Shown in pieces: positions 28,799 through 38,284 of a DNA stretch of 64,000 nucleotides. A program made the position numbers and the translations under genes. Numbering within the stretch: position 1 is the stretch's first letter; each line of letters begins with the position of its first letter. Source of the stretch: Flavobacterium pisciphilum (GTDB lineage Bacteria; Bacteroidota; Bacteroidia; Flavobacteriales; Flavobacteriaceae); contig NZ_JAJJMO010000001.1 in NCBI RefSeq assembly GCF_020905345.1, forward strand, positions 868,001-932,000, read 5' to 3'. The notes beneath the pieces are model-generated. The model did not search any database, was not told the DNA's origin, and saw only the letters and a list, made by a program, of their open reading frames with translations.

Positions 28799-31700
28799 AT
28801 GAAAAATCCCCCCCATCTACCTACTACAATTCTGACTTTATTGAATCTAATTTCTAGTCAACATCCTCAAAAGACAGCTCTTGTTTTTGAAAATCAGAAT
28901 ATAAATTATGAAGATCTAAACTTACAGTCTAATAAGCTGGCAAATTATTTAAATACGAAAGGTGATTTCTTAGATATTCCTATCTGTTTTTCTTTAGAAC
29001 AGTCTATTGACAAAGTAATTGTTATGCTCGCTATCTGGAAAGCAACAGGAGCTTATGTATCTCTCAATCCTCTATATCCAGAGACAAGACTGAAGTATAT
29101 AATAAATGATACCAACAGCCCTATTTTGATTACGACCAAAGCTTTATCCCCAAAATTTAATTATTTTAATAAAGAAATTATTTTAATTGATGATCTGGAA
29201 GAAGCAAAAAGCATCAAAGAGAACTCGGATGAAGAATTACCCGAAAACGGAATATATGACGGATTAGCTTATCTTACTTATAACTCAGAAACTAGTGATT
29301 CACCCAAAGCTATTATAACTGAACACAGAGGACTTATCAATTTTGTAAAGTATTTTAATGAACTTTTAGACAGCAATCTTGATGATAAAACCTTAAATAT
29401 TTCCTCTTCTAATTTTGATAGCGTTGTTCTTGACCTATGGATTCCTCTTTCACTAGGACTCACTGTGCATTTATACCCTAATAACAATATCGATAATGAT
29501 GTTTTACTGGATTTTAATATCCTCAATAATCAACTTATTCCAGTTCCTAGCGGTGAAATTGGAGAATTACACATTGGTGGAATTCAAGTGCTCCCTGATT
29601 ATTTAAACCAGCCAAAACTTAATACTGAGCGATTTATATATTACACAAATTCATCTGGGCAAAAAAAAAGAGTTTTTAAAACAGGAAACCTTGTTAGGAT
29701 GACTTCCAACGGTAATATTGAATTTATCAGTAAAGCTCCTCCTCCGCAAATTAAAGCTACGAAGTTTAAAGTTGAACTATCTGAAAATCAACATAAATTA
29801 ATAGAAATTTTTGAAAATCAGGCAAAAAAAACTCCCGATAAAGTAGCGCTTAGCTTAATAGGGAATACTATTTCTTATAAAGAACTACACCAAAAATCCA
29901 ATAAAATTGCGAATCAGTTAATCGCAATGGGAATCAAAAATAATGAATTTGTTGCCTGTTATCAAGATCAATCGATAGAAAGAGTTATTAGTTTATTAGG
30001 AATAATAAAAGCTGGAGCTGCATACGTACCTTTAGATACTAGCCATCCCCTTGAACGAATTAATATAATACTCAACGATACCAACCCTTCATTTCTTATT
30101 ACTACCGAAAATCAAATTGACATAAGTAAAAAGGTGCACATTCCTGTGCTACATATTGAGGATATGCTCAGTTATATATCTGATAATGGAAATGAAAAAG
30201 ATAGTTTTACCGATACGCATACTCCATCAGATCTTATGTATGTAATCCATACGTCGGGAACAACAGGAAAGCCAAAAGGAGTATTAATTGAACATAAATC
30301 GGTAAGCAATTTTATTACCGAATACGGAAAATTATTAGAAATAGACGCTACTGATCGTACGCTACAATTCTCCCCTTACAATTTTGACGGATCCATTATT
30401 GATCTTTGGATACCACTAACAAAAGGAGCAACAATACATTTATATCCTAACAATAAATTATTAGGAGACTCACTATCTGACTTTATCTCCTTACATAATC
30501 TTACTGTTATCCCATACATCTCCCCATCAGTACTTTCTACCATTCCACTTTCAATAACGTTTCCTGATTTACGAGTCATCGGCACAGGTGGAGAAGTTTG
30601 TCCTATAGCCATTCGTAATCATTGGATGCATCAGGTTAAACTTGTAAATGGATATGGTCCAACTGAAGCCACAGTTGCTGTCAATAATTATGTGTTTGAT
30701 AATAGCCACCCTGCAAATACAATTGGTAAACCAATTACCAATATGAAATTCTATGTTCTGGATCGTAATATGAAGGAGGTTCCTATTGGAATTACAGGAG
30801 AGCTTTATGTCTCTGGTATACAATTATCAAGAGGCTACCTTAATGAACCTGAACTCACTGCTGAACACTTTATTACAAATCCTTTTATAAAAAAAGAAGA
30901 CAATGAAAGTTCAATTTATAATCGATTATACAAAACAGGAGATTGGGTAAAAATATTGCCTGACGGAATGATTGAATATATTGGTAGAGAGGATCATCAG
31001 ATTAAAATAAGAGGATATCGCATAGAAGTTTCCGAAATAGAAAAAGCACTTCAGCAAATCAAAGGTATAAAAAATGTTGCCATTCAGATGCATAAAGATT
31101 CAGAAGACATCATATCGCTCCGAGCCTTTTTTACTGGGAAAATAAAAACCACAACTATAAGAAATGAACTCAGCAAAAAGCTTCCTGCATATATGATTCC
31201 AAGTGAAATTTTCGCAATAGAGGCTATCCCTGTTACTGCTAATGGAAAATTAGATTTGAATGCCCTTTCTGTATTTGCAGAAAAAAACCTTGAAGAACAG
31301 GAAGGTACTATTGAACAAACAGAATCATTTATAGCTCCCCACACCGAATTACAAAAACAACTAGCTGTATTATGGAAATCTTTTCTAAAAGTAAAAACGG
31401 TAGGAATAGATGATAACTTTTTTCATTTTGGTGGCAACTCTATTTTAGCTTATAAACTGGTTTCTTCTATCCGTAAAGACCTTCATATATTCCTTCAAAT
31501 TTCTGATTTGTTTTTATACCCAACTATTAACGAACTAGAAAATTATATCCGCACTAAAGAAGCTAATACCCTAGAAGAAGATATTAGTGTAAATAGTCTT
31601 GAAGAGCCTATAAAATTATCTTCACAACAACAAAGTTTATGGTTTCTAGACAAACTTCATGGAAGCTTACCCTATCATATAAGTGCATTATATCCTGTAA

Positions 31701-34700
31701 GTAATACTATTTCTGCGCCCACACTTGAGAAAGCATTCCGATTACTAATGCAACGTCACGGTGCACTGAGGACTATTATTTCTGAAGACGAAAATACTGC
31801 TTATCAGTTTTTGATTAGTTCAGATAATTGGATGTTACAACAAATTTATAAATCAGATTCATTGCAAAAATTAATAGATATTCCTTTTGACTTAGAAAGG
31901 GATTATATGTTAAGAGCCTATCTTATTCATGAATCTAACCAGAACATATCGCTATTTGTTGTTATCCATCATATTGCTACAGATGCTTGGTCGATGCCAT
32001 TAATAATTAATGAATTAAATGCTATTTATCTAGAAATTCTAGAAAAGAAAAAACCAGTAATTAACAATTATCCAATACAGTATAGAGATTATGCACATTG
32101 GCAATTTAATAAAACACGACAGAATAAAATAAGCACTAGCACTGACTTTTGGAAAAACTATCTACAAGATGTTCCTGTGTTACAAGTAGCCCATGATTTT
32201 CCAAAACAGCATTTACATTCCATTAGTGGTCAACAATATCACTTTACAATTCACTCCCAATTAGCTTCAGATTTACAAAAATTTTCAAGAGAACAACACG
32301 CCACATTATACATGACTCTTTTATCGGCTTTTGGATTATTGATGCAACATTATAGTGGTCAAAACGATATTTGTATAGGTAGCCCAGCTGCAAACAGAAC
32401 ACCACATACGGTAGATACTACAATTGGCTATTTTGTAAACATGCTCCCTATTCGCATAAAAATTGATGGGAATCCTATTTATACCAACTTCTTAGAAGAA
32501 ATAAAAAAAATGCTGTTAACCGTATTTCAACATCAAGAAGTTCCCTTTGAAACAATTATAAATCATGCCATTAAAGATCGATTTGCTGGTTATAATCCGT
32601 TATTTCAAACTGTATTTATATTGCAGGATGCTCCTGAAGAAAATAGTCAATCAGGACCTATAGATAGTAACAACTTAAAATGGATTTATAACGGAAAATC
32701 AAAATTTGATCTTCAGTTTGAAGTCACTCCATTATTAAATGGTTTAGATGTTACAATTGAATATACCGATGCCTTATTTAAAGAAAGTACCATTCTACAA
32801 ATGGCAAAAGATTTTCAAATCATTCTAGAATCAATCGTTAAGGAGCCTGAAAAAAAAATCGGAGATTTTGAAATTTTACTGGAAACACATGAGCAAAATG
32901 AAATTTCAGAATTGGAAGAAATTCAATCTGAAAAAACTTTGGTAGAAATGTTTGAAGACCAAGTAAAAAGGAATCCTAAAAAAACGGCACTACGCCTAAC
33001 AGGAATGAGCATTACCTACAAGGAATTACATGAAAAATCCAATAAAATAGCAGATCAACTAATCGCAATGGGTATCAAAAAAAATGAGTTTGTTGCCTGT
33101 TATCAAGATCAGTCTATTGAGAGAGTCATTTCATTATTAGGTATTATAAAAGCTGGTGCTGCATATGTCCCTCTAGATACCAGCTACCCTATTGAACGAA
33201 TTAATGTAATAATCAAAGATACGAATCCGCTCTTATTGATTACAACCGAAAAACGAATCGACATAAGCACAAAAGTACACCTGCCTGTATTAGATATTGA
33301 GCACATGATTAATTACATACCCGATACAGAAAACAATAAATACAGCTATATTGATACCCATACTCCATCAGATTTAATATATGTAATTCATACATCGGGA
33401 ACAACTGGAAAACCAAAAGGAGTTTTGATTGAACACAAAGCAGTAAGTAATTTTATTGCCGAATACAGTACGCTGTTAGAAATAAATATTGACGACAGTA
33501 CCTTGCAATTCTCTCCTTACAATTTTGACGGGTCTATCATTGATCTTTGGTTACCGCTAACAAAAGGAGCTACAGTACATTTATATCCAAATAATAAATT
33601 ACTGGGCGAATCGCTCTCTGATTTTATCAGTTTACACAATATTACAGTTGTTCCTTTTGTCTCTCCTTCAGTTCTTTCTACAATTCCACTTTCAGTACAT
33701 TTTCCAAATTTAAGAGTTATTGGTACTGGTGGAGAAGCTTGTCCATCACTAATTAGCAAACATTGGATGCATCAACTCAAACTTGTAAATGTATATGGTC
33801 CAACTGAAACTACTGTTGCTGTAAATGAATATGTATATGATGATAAACATCCTTCTAACACATTAGGTAAACCAATTAAAAACATGAAATTTTATGTTCT
33901 TGATCGGTATATGCGAAAAGTACCTGTTGGAGTTATCGGTGAGCTTTATATCTCTGGCATACAATTATCAAGAGGATATCTCAATGATCCTGAACTTACA
34001 GCTGAGCGTTTTATTACTAACCCATTTATAAAAGCTACTGATAAAAAATCTATTTACAATCGATTATACAAAACTGGAGATCAGGTAAAAGTATTACCCG
34101 ATGGCATGATCGAATACATTGGTAGAGAAGATCATCAGGTCAAAATAAGAGGATATCGCATAGAGATTAGCGAAATCGAAACTGCGCTTCAGCAAGTAAA
34201 TGGTATAAAAAACGTAGCAGTTCAAGTTCATAAAGCATCCCAAGATATACTATCGTTACGTGCTTTTTTTACTGGCGAAATAAAGATTTCGATTATAAAA
34301 AATGAACTCAGTAAAAAGCTTCCAGCGTATATGATTCCAAATGAAATTTTTGCAATAGACGCAATTCCTGTCACCGCTAATGGAAAATTAGATATGGAAG
34401 CGCTTTCATTATTAGCAGAGAAAAACCTTGAAGAGAAAGAGGAAGAAATACCGCTTAACTCCTACGAAGAAATAATCAGGGATATTTGGAGTGACGTTTT
34501 ACAACGCAGGATTACCTCTTTAGAAGATGATTTTTTTCATCTAGGAGGACATTCTTTACTGCTTACTAAGCTTTATAACAGAATATCCAAACATTACCCC
34601 AATAAAATATCTTTAAGCGAATTGTATATAAACAATACCGTCCGAAAACTAGCCTTACTAATCGAAGAAAGGGATTCTGATACCCATGTCGATCAATATG

Positions 34701-35920
34701 GATTAGGAATGGATCCATTAAGTGATGAAATTAAAAAAGATGCCTATCTTGACCCTTCAGAGTTTAATCCTAACCTAGAAAATAAAGGTGACTTTGTGAA
34801 TCCTAAATTCATATTACTAACAGGAGTCACAGGTTTTGTAGGCGCAAATATGCTTGCTGAGTTTTTAAAAACTACTACTGCAATTATTTATTTACTAATT
34901 CGTGCCAACAATGAAAAACATGCCCAAGAACGCTTACTTGAAACGCTAAATGACCAATTACTCCCTCTGAGTTTGTACGATAAAGAACGTGTAAAATTAC
35001 TTCCAGGTGATCTATCAAAACCTCATCTTGGATTGTCTCCTGAAACTTACGATGCCCTTACACAAAACATTGATGTCATTTATCATGCTGGAAGCGCCGT
35101 AAATTTTATTCAGCCTTATTCTTATATGAAAGCTGCAAATGTTGATGCATTACGTACTGTGATTCATTTTGCAACAACTAGCAAACTCAAACAGATTTGT
35201 TTGTTATCTACCATTGGCGTATTCAGCTGGGAACATCATTTTACAAAGCCTGATCTTATTATGGAAAAGCAATCTATAGAATCGGCATTTAAATACCTGA
35301 GCCGTGATATGGGATATGCACAAAGTAAGTGGGTCATGGAAAAAATTGCAATGCAAGCAATAGAACAAGGCATTCCAATTATTATTTTTAGATTGGGTTA
35401 TGCTTTTTGCCACAGTACATCTGGAGCTACAGCCAAATACCAATGGTGGGGTTTATTAGTTAAAACCTGTGTAGAATTAAAAGCCTACCCAATTCTGCTG
35501 GAACAAAAAGAAGAGCTAGTTTCTGTAGATTTTATCAGTAAAGCCATTGCACATATCTCTAAAAATCCAAAAGCTACTGGAGAGATATTCCATTTAAGCC
35601 CTGCTCCAAAAGATAATATTCCTGTGATTAATTTTTTCGAGAAACTTCGATCAGAATTTGATATAGAGCTAACTCCTCTGCCTTATCATGAGTGGATGAA
35701 CCTTTGGGAAAATGATGAGAATAGTCCGTTATATCCGCTCTTGAGCTTGTTTAAATTTAAAGTATATGATAATAAATCGATTATAGAAATTCATCAGAAC
35801 ACGCCTGAATTTGATATCACTAATACACTAGATTTTATAAAAGATAGTGGCATCGAAACTACAGTTGTTAACCGAGAGATTCTTGAAGCTTATTGTATTT
35901 ATTTGGGTATTCTAAAATAA
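28799..35920 (+). CDS. two-module NRPS with terminal reductase: (A remnant)-A-T-C-A-T-R
   Basis: A 2373-residue cytoplasmic nonribosomal peptide synthetase. Residues ~10-330 are a degenerate adenylation (A) domain. A1 is ~335-830 (HTSGTTGKPKG, NGYGPTE, YKTGD, GREDHQIKIRGYRIE, NGK). T1 carries Ser881 in FFHFGGNSI. The condensation domain is ~935-1365 with active-site HHIATDAW (1057-1064). A2 is ~1378-1880 with the same motifs. T2 carries Ser1919 in FFHLGGHSL. The thioester reductase is ~2003-2373, with NADPH-binding GVTGFVG (2009-2015) and the triad Thr2138, Tyr2173, Lys2177. This order should join two amino acids and release a dipeptide aldehyde or alcohol. The staphylococcal AusA synthetase has the same A-T-C-A-T-R order and gives pyrazinones. 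A1 and A2 are very alike, suggesting duplication. No PPTase is in the window. Confidence 0.92.
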   Translation: MKNPPHLPTTILTLLNLISSQHPQKTALVFENQNINYEDLNLQSNKLANYLNTKGDFLDIPICFSLEQSIDKVIVMLAIWKATGAYVSLNPLYPETRLKYIINDTNSPILITTKALSPKFNYFNKEIILIDDLEEAKSIKENSDEELPENGIYDGLAYLTYNSETSDSPKAIITEHRGLINFVKYFNELLDSNLDDKTLNISSSNFDSVVLDLWIPLSLGLTVHLYPNNNIDNDVLLDFNILNNQLIPVPSGEIGELHIGGIQVLPDYLNQPKLNTERFIYYTNSSGQKKRVFKTGNLVRMTSNGNIEFISKAPPPQIKATKFKVELSENQHKLIEIFENQAKKTPDKVALSLIGNTISYKELHQKSNKIANQLIAMGIKNNEFVACYQDQSIERVISLLGIIKAGAAYVPLDTSHPLERINIILNDTNPSFLITTENQIDISKKVHIPVLHIEDMLSYISDNGNEKDSFTDTHTPSDLMYVIHTSGTTGKPKGVLIEHKSVSNFITEYGKLLEIDATDRTLQFSPYNFDGSIIDLWIPLTKGATIHLYPNNKLLGDSLSDFISLHNLTVIPYISPSVLSTIPLSITFPDLRVIGTGGEVCPIAIRNHWMHQVKLVNGYGPTEATVAVNNYVFDNSHPANTIGKPITNMKFYVLDRNMKEVPIGITGELYVSGIQLSRGYLNEPELTAEHFITNPFIKKEDNESSIYNRLYKTGDWVKILPDGMIEYIGREDHQIKIRGYRIEVSEIEKALQQIKGIKNVAIQMHKDSEDIISLRAFFTGKIKTTTIRNELSKKLPAYMIPSEIFAIEAIPVTANGKLDLNALSVFAEKNLEEQEGTIEQTESFIAPHTELQKQLAVLWKSFLKVKTVGIDDNFFHFGGNSILAYKLVSSIRKDLHIFLQISDLFLYPTINELENYIRTKEANTLEEDISVNSLEEPIKLSSQQQSLWFLDKLHGSLPYHISALYPVSNTISAPTLEKAFRLLMQRHGALRTIISEDENTAYQFLISSDNWMLQQIYKSDSLQKLIDIPFDLERDYMLRAYLIHESNQNISLFVVIHHIATDAWSMPLIINELNAIYLEILEKKKPVINNYPIQYRDYAHWQFNKTRQNKISTSTDFWKNYLQDVPVLQVAHDFPKQHLHSISGQQYHFTIHSQLASDLQKFSREQHATLYMTLLSAFGLLMQHYSGQNDICIGSPAANRTPHTVDTTIGYFVNMLPIRIKIDGNPIYTNFLEEIKKMLLTVFQHQEVPFETIINHAIKDRFAGYNPLFQTVFILQDAPEENSQSGPIDSNNLKWIYNGKSKFDLQFEVTPLLNGLDVTIEYTDALFKESTILQMAKDFQIILESIVKEPEKKIGDFEILLETHEQNEISELEEIQSEKTLVEMFEDQVKRNPKKTALRLTGMSITYKELHEKSNKIADQLIAMGIKKNEFVACYQDQSIERVISLLGIIKAGAAYVPLDTSYPIERINVIIKDTNPLLLITTEKRIDISTKVHLPVLDIEHMINYIPDTENNKYSYIDTHTPSDLIYVIHTSGTTGKPKGVLIEHKAVSNFIAEYSTLLEINIDDSTLQFSPYNFDGSIIDLWLPLTKGATVHLYPNNKLLGESLSDFISLHNITVVPFVSPSVLSTIPLSVHFPNLRVIGTGGEACPSLISKHWMHQLKLVNVYGPTETTVAVNEYVYDDKHPSNTLGKPIKNMKFYVLDRYMRKVPVGVIGELYISGIQLSRGYLNDPELTAERFITNPFIKATDKKSIYNRLYKTGDQVKVLPDGMIEYIGREDHQVKIRGYRIEISEIETALQQVNGIKNVAVQVHKASQDILSLRAFFTGEIKISIIKNELSKKLPAYMIPNEIFAIDAIPVTANGKLDMEALSLLAEKNLEEKEEEIPLNSYEEIIRDIWSDVLQRRITSLEDDFFHLGGHSLLLTKLYNRISKHYPNKISLSELYINNTVRKLALLIEERDSDTHVDQYGLGMDPLSDEIKKDAYLDPSEFNPNLENKGDFVNPKFILLTGVTGFVGANMLAEFLKTTTAIIYLLIRANNEKHAQERLLETLNDQLLPLSLYDKERVKLLPGDLSKPHLGLSPETYDALTQNIDVIYHAGSAVNFIQPYSYMKAANVDALRTVIHFATTSKLKQICLLSTIGVFSWEHHFTKPDLIMEKQSIESAFKYLSRDMGYAQSKWVMEKIAMQAIEQGIPIIIFRLGYAFCHSTSGATAKYQWWGLLVKTCVELKAYPILLEQKEELVSVDFISKAIAHISKNPKATGEIFHLSPAPKDNIPVINFFEKLRSEFDIELTPLPYHEWMNLWENDENSPLYPLLSLFKFKVYDNKSIIEIHQNTPEFDITNTLDFIKDSGIETTVVNREILEAYCIYLGILK

Positions 35921-35975
35921 TTACAATACTAGATTTAATAGCAACGAACCTGTTCTATTCCAAATTAAATCCCCA

Positions 35976-36014
35976 AAACAAGGCAGCTATTTACGATAAA
36001 TGGCTGCCTTGTTT
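35976..36014. terminator. strong terminator after the NRPS gene
   Basis: AAACAAGGCAGC pairs with GCTGCCTTGTTT, and the pairing extends inward through TATTTA/TAAATG with one G-T pair. The hairpin begins 55 nt after the NRPS stop codon. Confidence 0.8.
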
Positions 36015-36100
36015 ACTTAATTAATTGAGAGTTAAAATTTTTAATTGCATAGATTTTTTTATCTTTTCCTTTTATTTACAACCTTTAACTTCATAGTATA

Positions 36101-36742
36101 ATGAAAAAAAATATTCCTCTTGATATTCTAGAAAAATGGCTTAAGGGTTGGGCGCTATCAAGAGAATTGCCTCTGCCTATTAAATATAAATCTGGTTATA
36201 TGATAGATGTAGGCTACGAAAATCAGAAAAAGCGATATGTTTTTACAGAACCTAACAATGATTATATTCAGTTATCAAAATCTATTGATGAACCTTGGGT
36301 ATATTTAAAGGCTTGTACCGCACCTGATAAATTAAAAAGCATGCTATCCAAAAAATGGGTAATTGAGCCTCAAGGTTATATGATGTCATGCTCTACACAA
36401 ATGAGTTTTTCAAATCGTAACCTATCAGATGATTATAAGTTTGAATTTGATAACTATAATTCAACTTTTGTAATCCGAATTGTTACCAAAAATGGCGAAC
36501 TAACTTCTATCGGTCGTGTTGTACTCGTTGATGATTTGGCCATTTATGATAGAATCTCTACCGAAGAAAATCACAGAAGAAAAGGGCTTGGTACTATATT
36601 GATGAAAGAACTTGAAAAAATTGCATTAGCCAATAATGTTTCTAATAATTTTCTCGTTGCTACAGAAGAAGGTAAATCACTTTATCTGTCTTTAGGATGG
36701 GAAATTTATAGCCTTTATTCCTCAGCGGTTATCATTGATTAA
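36101..36742 (+). CDS. GNAT-family N-acetyltransferase
   Basis: A 213-residue protein whose C-terminal ~90 residues are a GNAT acetyl-CoA-binding fold: GRVVLVDDLAIYDRISTEENHRRKGLGTILMKELE contains the RRKGLG (Q/RxxGxG/A-like) pyrophosphate loop at ~162-167, followed by a helix and YLSLGWEIYS. The N-terminal ~110 residues (WALSRELPLPIKYKSGYMIDVGY) form an extra domain of unknown role seen in some Bacteroidota GNATs. It is separated from the NRPS by a strong terminator, so it is probably not part of that transcript. It could serve resistance or tailoring, but nothing in the sequence shows it. Confidence 0.85.
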   Translation: MKKNIPLDILEKWLKGWALSRELPLPIKYKSGYMIDVGYENQKKRYVFTEPNNDYIQLSKSIDEPWVYLKACTAPDKLKSMLSKKWVIEPQGYMMSCSTQMSFSNRNLSDDYKFEFDNYNSTFVIRIVTKNGELTSIGRVVLVDDLAIYDRISTEENHRRKGLGTILMKELEKIALANNVSNNFLVATEEGKSLYLSLGWEIYSLYSSAVIID

Positions 36743-36773
36743 TGATTTCTATTTACTTTTTAATGAAACAATG

Positions 36774-36803
36774 TTGCAATTGTAAATAAGATTTTTATAT
36801 TTG
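36774..36803 (+). promoter_or_regulatory. consensus Bacteroidota promoter of the metal-uptake locus
   Basis: TTG at 36774-36776, exactly 19 nt, then TATATTTG at 36796-36803: a complete TTG-N19-TAnnTTTG match, the best promoter in the window. Confidence 0.7.
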
Positions 36804-36815
36804 CAACACTATTGC
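36803..36815. promoter_or_regulatory. putative repressor operator overlapping the promoter
   Basis: GCAACACTATTGC is a near-perfect palindrome (GCAAyA-n-TrTTGC, one mismatched pair) starting in the last base of the -7 element. A site here would block initiation. Given the metal-related genes that follow, a Zur/Fur-type repressor is a reasonable candidate (inference). Confidence 0.45.
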
Positions 36816-36898
36816 GTTAATAAAAGGGTTTGAACTGAAAATTATATATTTTCTATTGCTTTTATTCGCTATACTTTATTGAATATTGATTCATTGGA

Positions 36899-37246
36899 AT
36901 GAAAAAGAAATTTAAAATTATTAATCTTCTTATGCCGCTGGTAGTAGTATTTGCAATACTATTTCCGGTAGTCCATTCGTATGAACACATTCAAAGTCAT
37001 GCTTCTTCTCATGAACATACACAACATTACAGCGAAAGTAAAAGCGAGCTTATAACACATAATCATTCTTCTGAAGAATGTGCTATATGCCATTTTAAAT
37101 TTACTCCTGTAAGCACTTTTTCTTTTGTGTCTTTTGATTTTTATAAAAATAGCAACATAACTTCTTATGTTACTTTTTATTTCAAAGCATATTCTAATTT
37201 CTTTAAGGGGTCCTTATTTGCCCTTCGAGCCCCTCCCACTGTTTAA
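36899..37246 (+). CDS. small His-rich exported protein (DUF2946-like, metal-associated)
   Basis: A 115-residue protein with an N-terminal signal or membrane segment (KIINLLMPLVVVFAILFPVV), then a histidine-rich stretch (HSYEHIQSHASSHEHTQHY) and a possible metal site HNHSSEECAICHFKF. The C-terminus ends LFALRAPPTV; an RAPP-type ending is characteristic of small DUF2946-like proteins found beside metal-uptake TonB receptors. It follows the consensus promoter and the palindrome and precedes the lipoprotein/TonB receptor genes by 522 nt. A role in periplasmic zinc or copper handling is inferred from composition and context. Confidence 0.7.
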   Translation: MKKKFKIINLLMPLVVVFAILFPVVHSYEHIQSHASSHEHTQHYSESKSELITHNHSSEECAICHFKFTPVSTFSFVSFDFYKNSNITSYVTFYFKAYSNFFKGSLFALRAPPTV

Positions 37247-37768
37247 AGCACAAAAGCAATCATTTCTGATTCAGAATGAGATGCATTTGTATCTATTTTA
37301 AATTCTACTACTGTCGAAAACAATATTGTTTTGTAATTCTTCTGTAATTGTGCATGATTATATTCTTGCATCATTCCATAAGTAAAACATGCTTTCTTGA
37401 ACTAAATACTCCTGATTGTGCTATAGCTGCATCCTAATGATACGGCTAATCATTAATCTTTCATGAGTCAAAATTCTGAAAATAAGACCATTCAACAGTA
37501 AACCATTTTTTTAATAGTTGCTAAAAACTGTTTTGAAACATACCCAAAAACTAGTCTGCAAACTAAATCTGATAGTATCAAATTAATACTACTCAGGAAT
37601 GCCATTTTGTACAATAATCAAATTTAATCTCTAAAAAGCAACCTGTTCTTTAGTAGTATAGCTGTGATGTTTATTAGTACAAGCAACCTGTTTTATTGGT
37701 GATGCTTTCTACACTGTTACGTCTTTAAACACCCCACTTCATTACCCTGTAACCCAAAATTAATACAT
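37247..37768. other. 522-nt non-coding stretch with a perfect palindrome and a direct repeat
   Basis: No reading frame of note. It contains AAAACAATATTGTTTT at 37317-37332 (perfect 16-bp palindrome) and the 12-bp direct repeat AAGCAACCTGTT at 37637-37648 and 37682-37693. No clear TAnnTTTG precedes the lipoprotein gene, so the locus may be read through from the upstream promoter. Confidence 0.5.
37317..37332. promoter_or_regulatory. perfect 16-bp palindrome, possible operator
   Basis: AAAACAATATTGTTTT, 71 nt after the His-rich gene. Its core CAATATTG resembles the half sites of the operator-like palindrome at 36803-36815. Confidence 0.35.
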
Positions 37769-38275
37769 ATGAACAAAGTAAAATTCAATCAAAACAAATC
37801 AAAAACAGCAAGATTCATGCTGGCAACATTTGTGTTAGCAGGTTTCTTTACAGCCTGTAGTGGCAGTGATGACGACAAAATTGACACCGAATATCCAGTA
37901 ATTGATATATCGGCAACAAATGCATTTCCGATACAGTGTAGCGAAGTTACTCGTGGACAAAAATTCACCTTTAAAGCAAAATTTACCGACAATGCCGCAT
38001 TAGGCTCTTATAGTTTGGATATTCATCATAATTTTGACCACCATAATCATAGTACTGAGGTCAATGACTGCACTGTTGAACCTATCAAAAAACCAGTAAA
38101 GCCACTACTTTATATCAATTCAGTGAGCATTCCTGATGGGCCAAAAAGTTATGATGCAACTCAAGAAATCAATATTCCTGAAGACATTGATCCCGGAGAT
38201 TACCATTTTCTTATTCGCTTGACGGATAAAGAAGGCTGGCAGACAATTAAAGGTTTAAGCATTAAGATTAAATAA
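37769..38275 (+). CDS. DUF4625-family lipoprotein with His-rich loop
   Basis: A 168-residue outer-surface or periplasmic lipoprotein. A signal peptide ends in a lipobox (VLAGFFTACSGSDDD; Cys ~30), and the run of Asp after Cys is typical of Bacteroidota lipoproteins. The rest is a beta-sandwich-like DUF4625 domain with a histidine-rich insert DIHHNFDHHNHS (~88-99) and the closing PGDYHFLIRLTDKEGW. The stop codon abuts the receptor gene, so the two are co-transcribed. The His cluster suggests metal capture for the receptor (inference). Confidence 0.85.
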   Translation: MNKVKFNQNKSKTARFMLATFVLAGFFTACSGSDDDKIDTEYPVIDISATNAFPIQCSEVTRGQKFTFKAKFTDNAALGSYSLDIHHNFDHHNHSTEVNDCTVEPIKKPVKPLLYINSVSIPDGPKSYDATQEINIPEDIDPGDYHFLIRLTDKEGWQTIKGLSIKIK

Positions 38276-38284
38276 GTGATTTTG

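Noticed and set aside
36101..36742. Phosphopantetheinyl transferase beside the NRPS
   Set aside because: The protein has a GNAT RRKGLG loop and no PPTase motif; the carrier domains must be activated by an enzyme encoded elsewhere.
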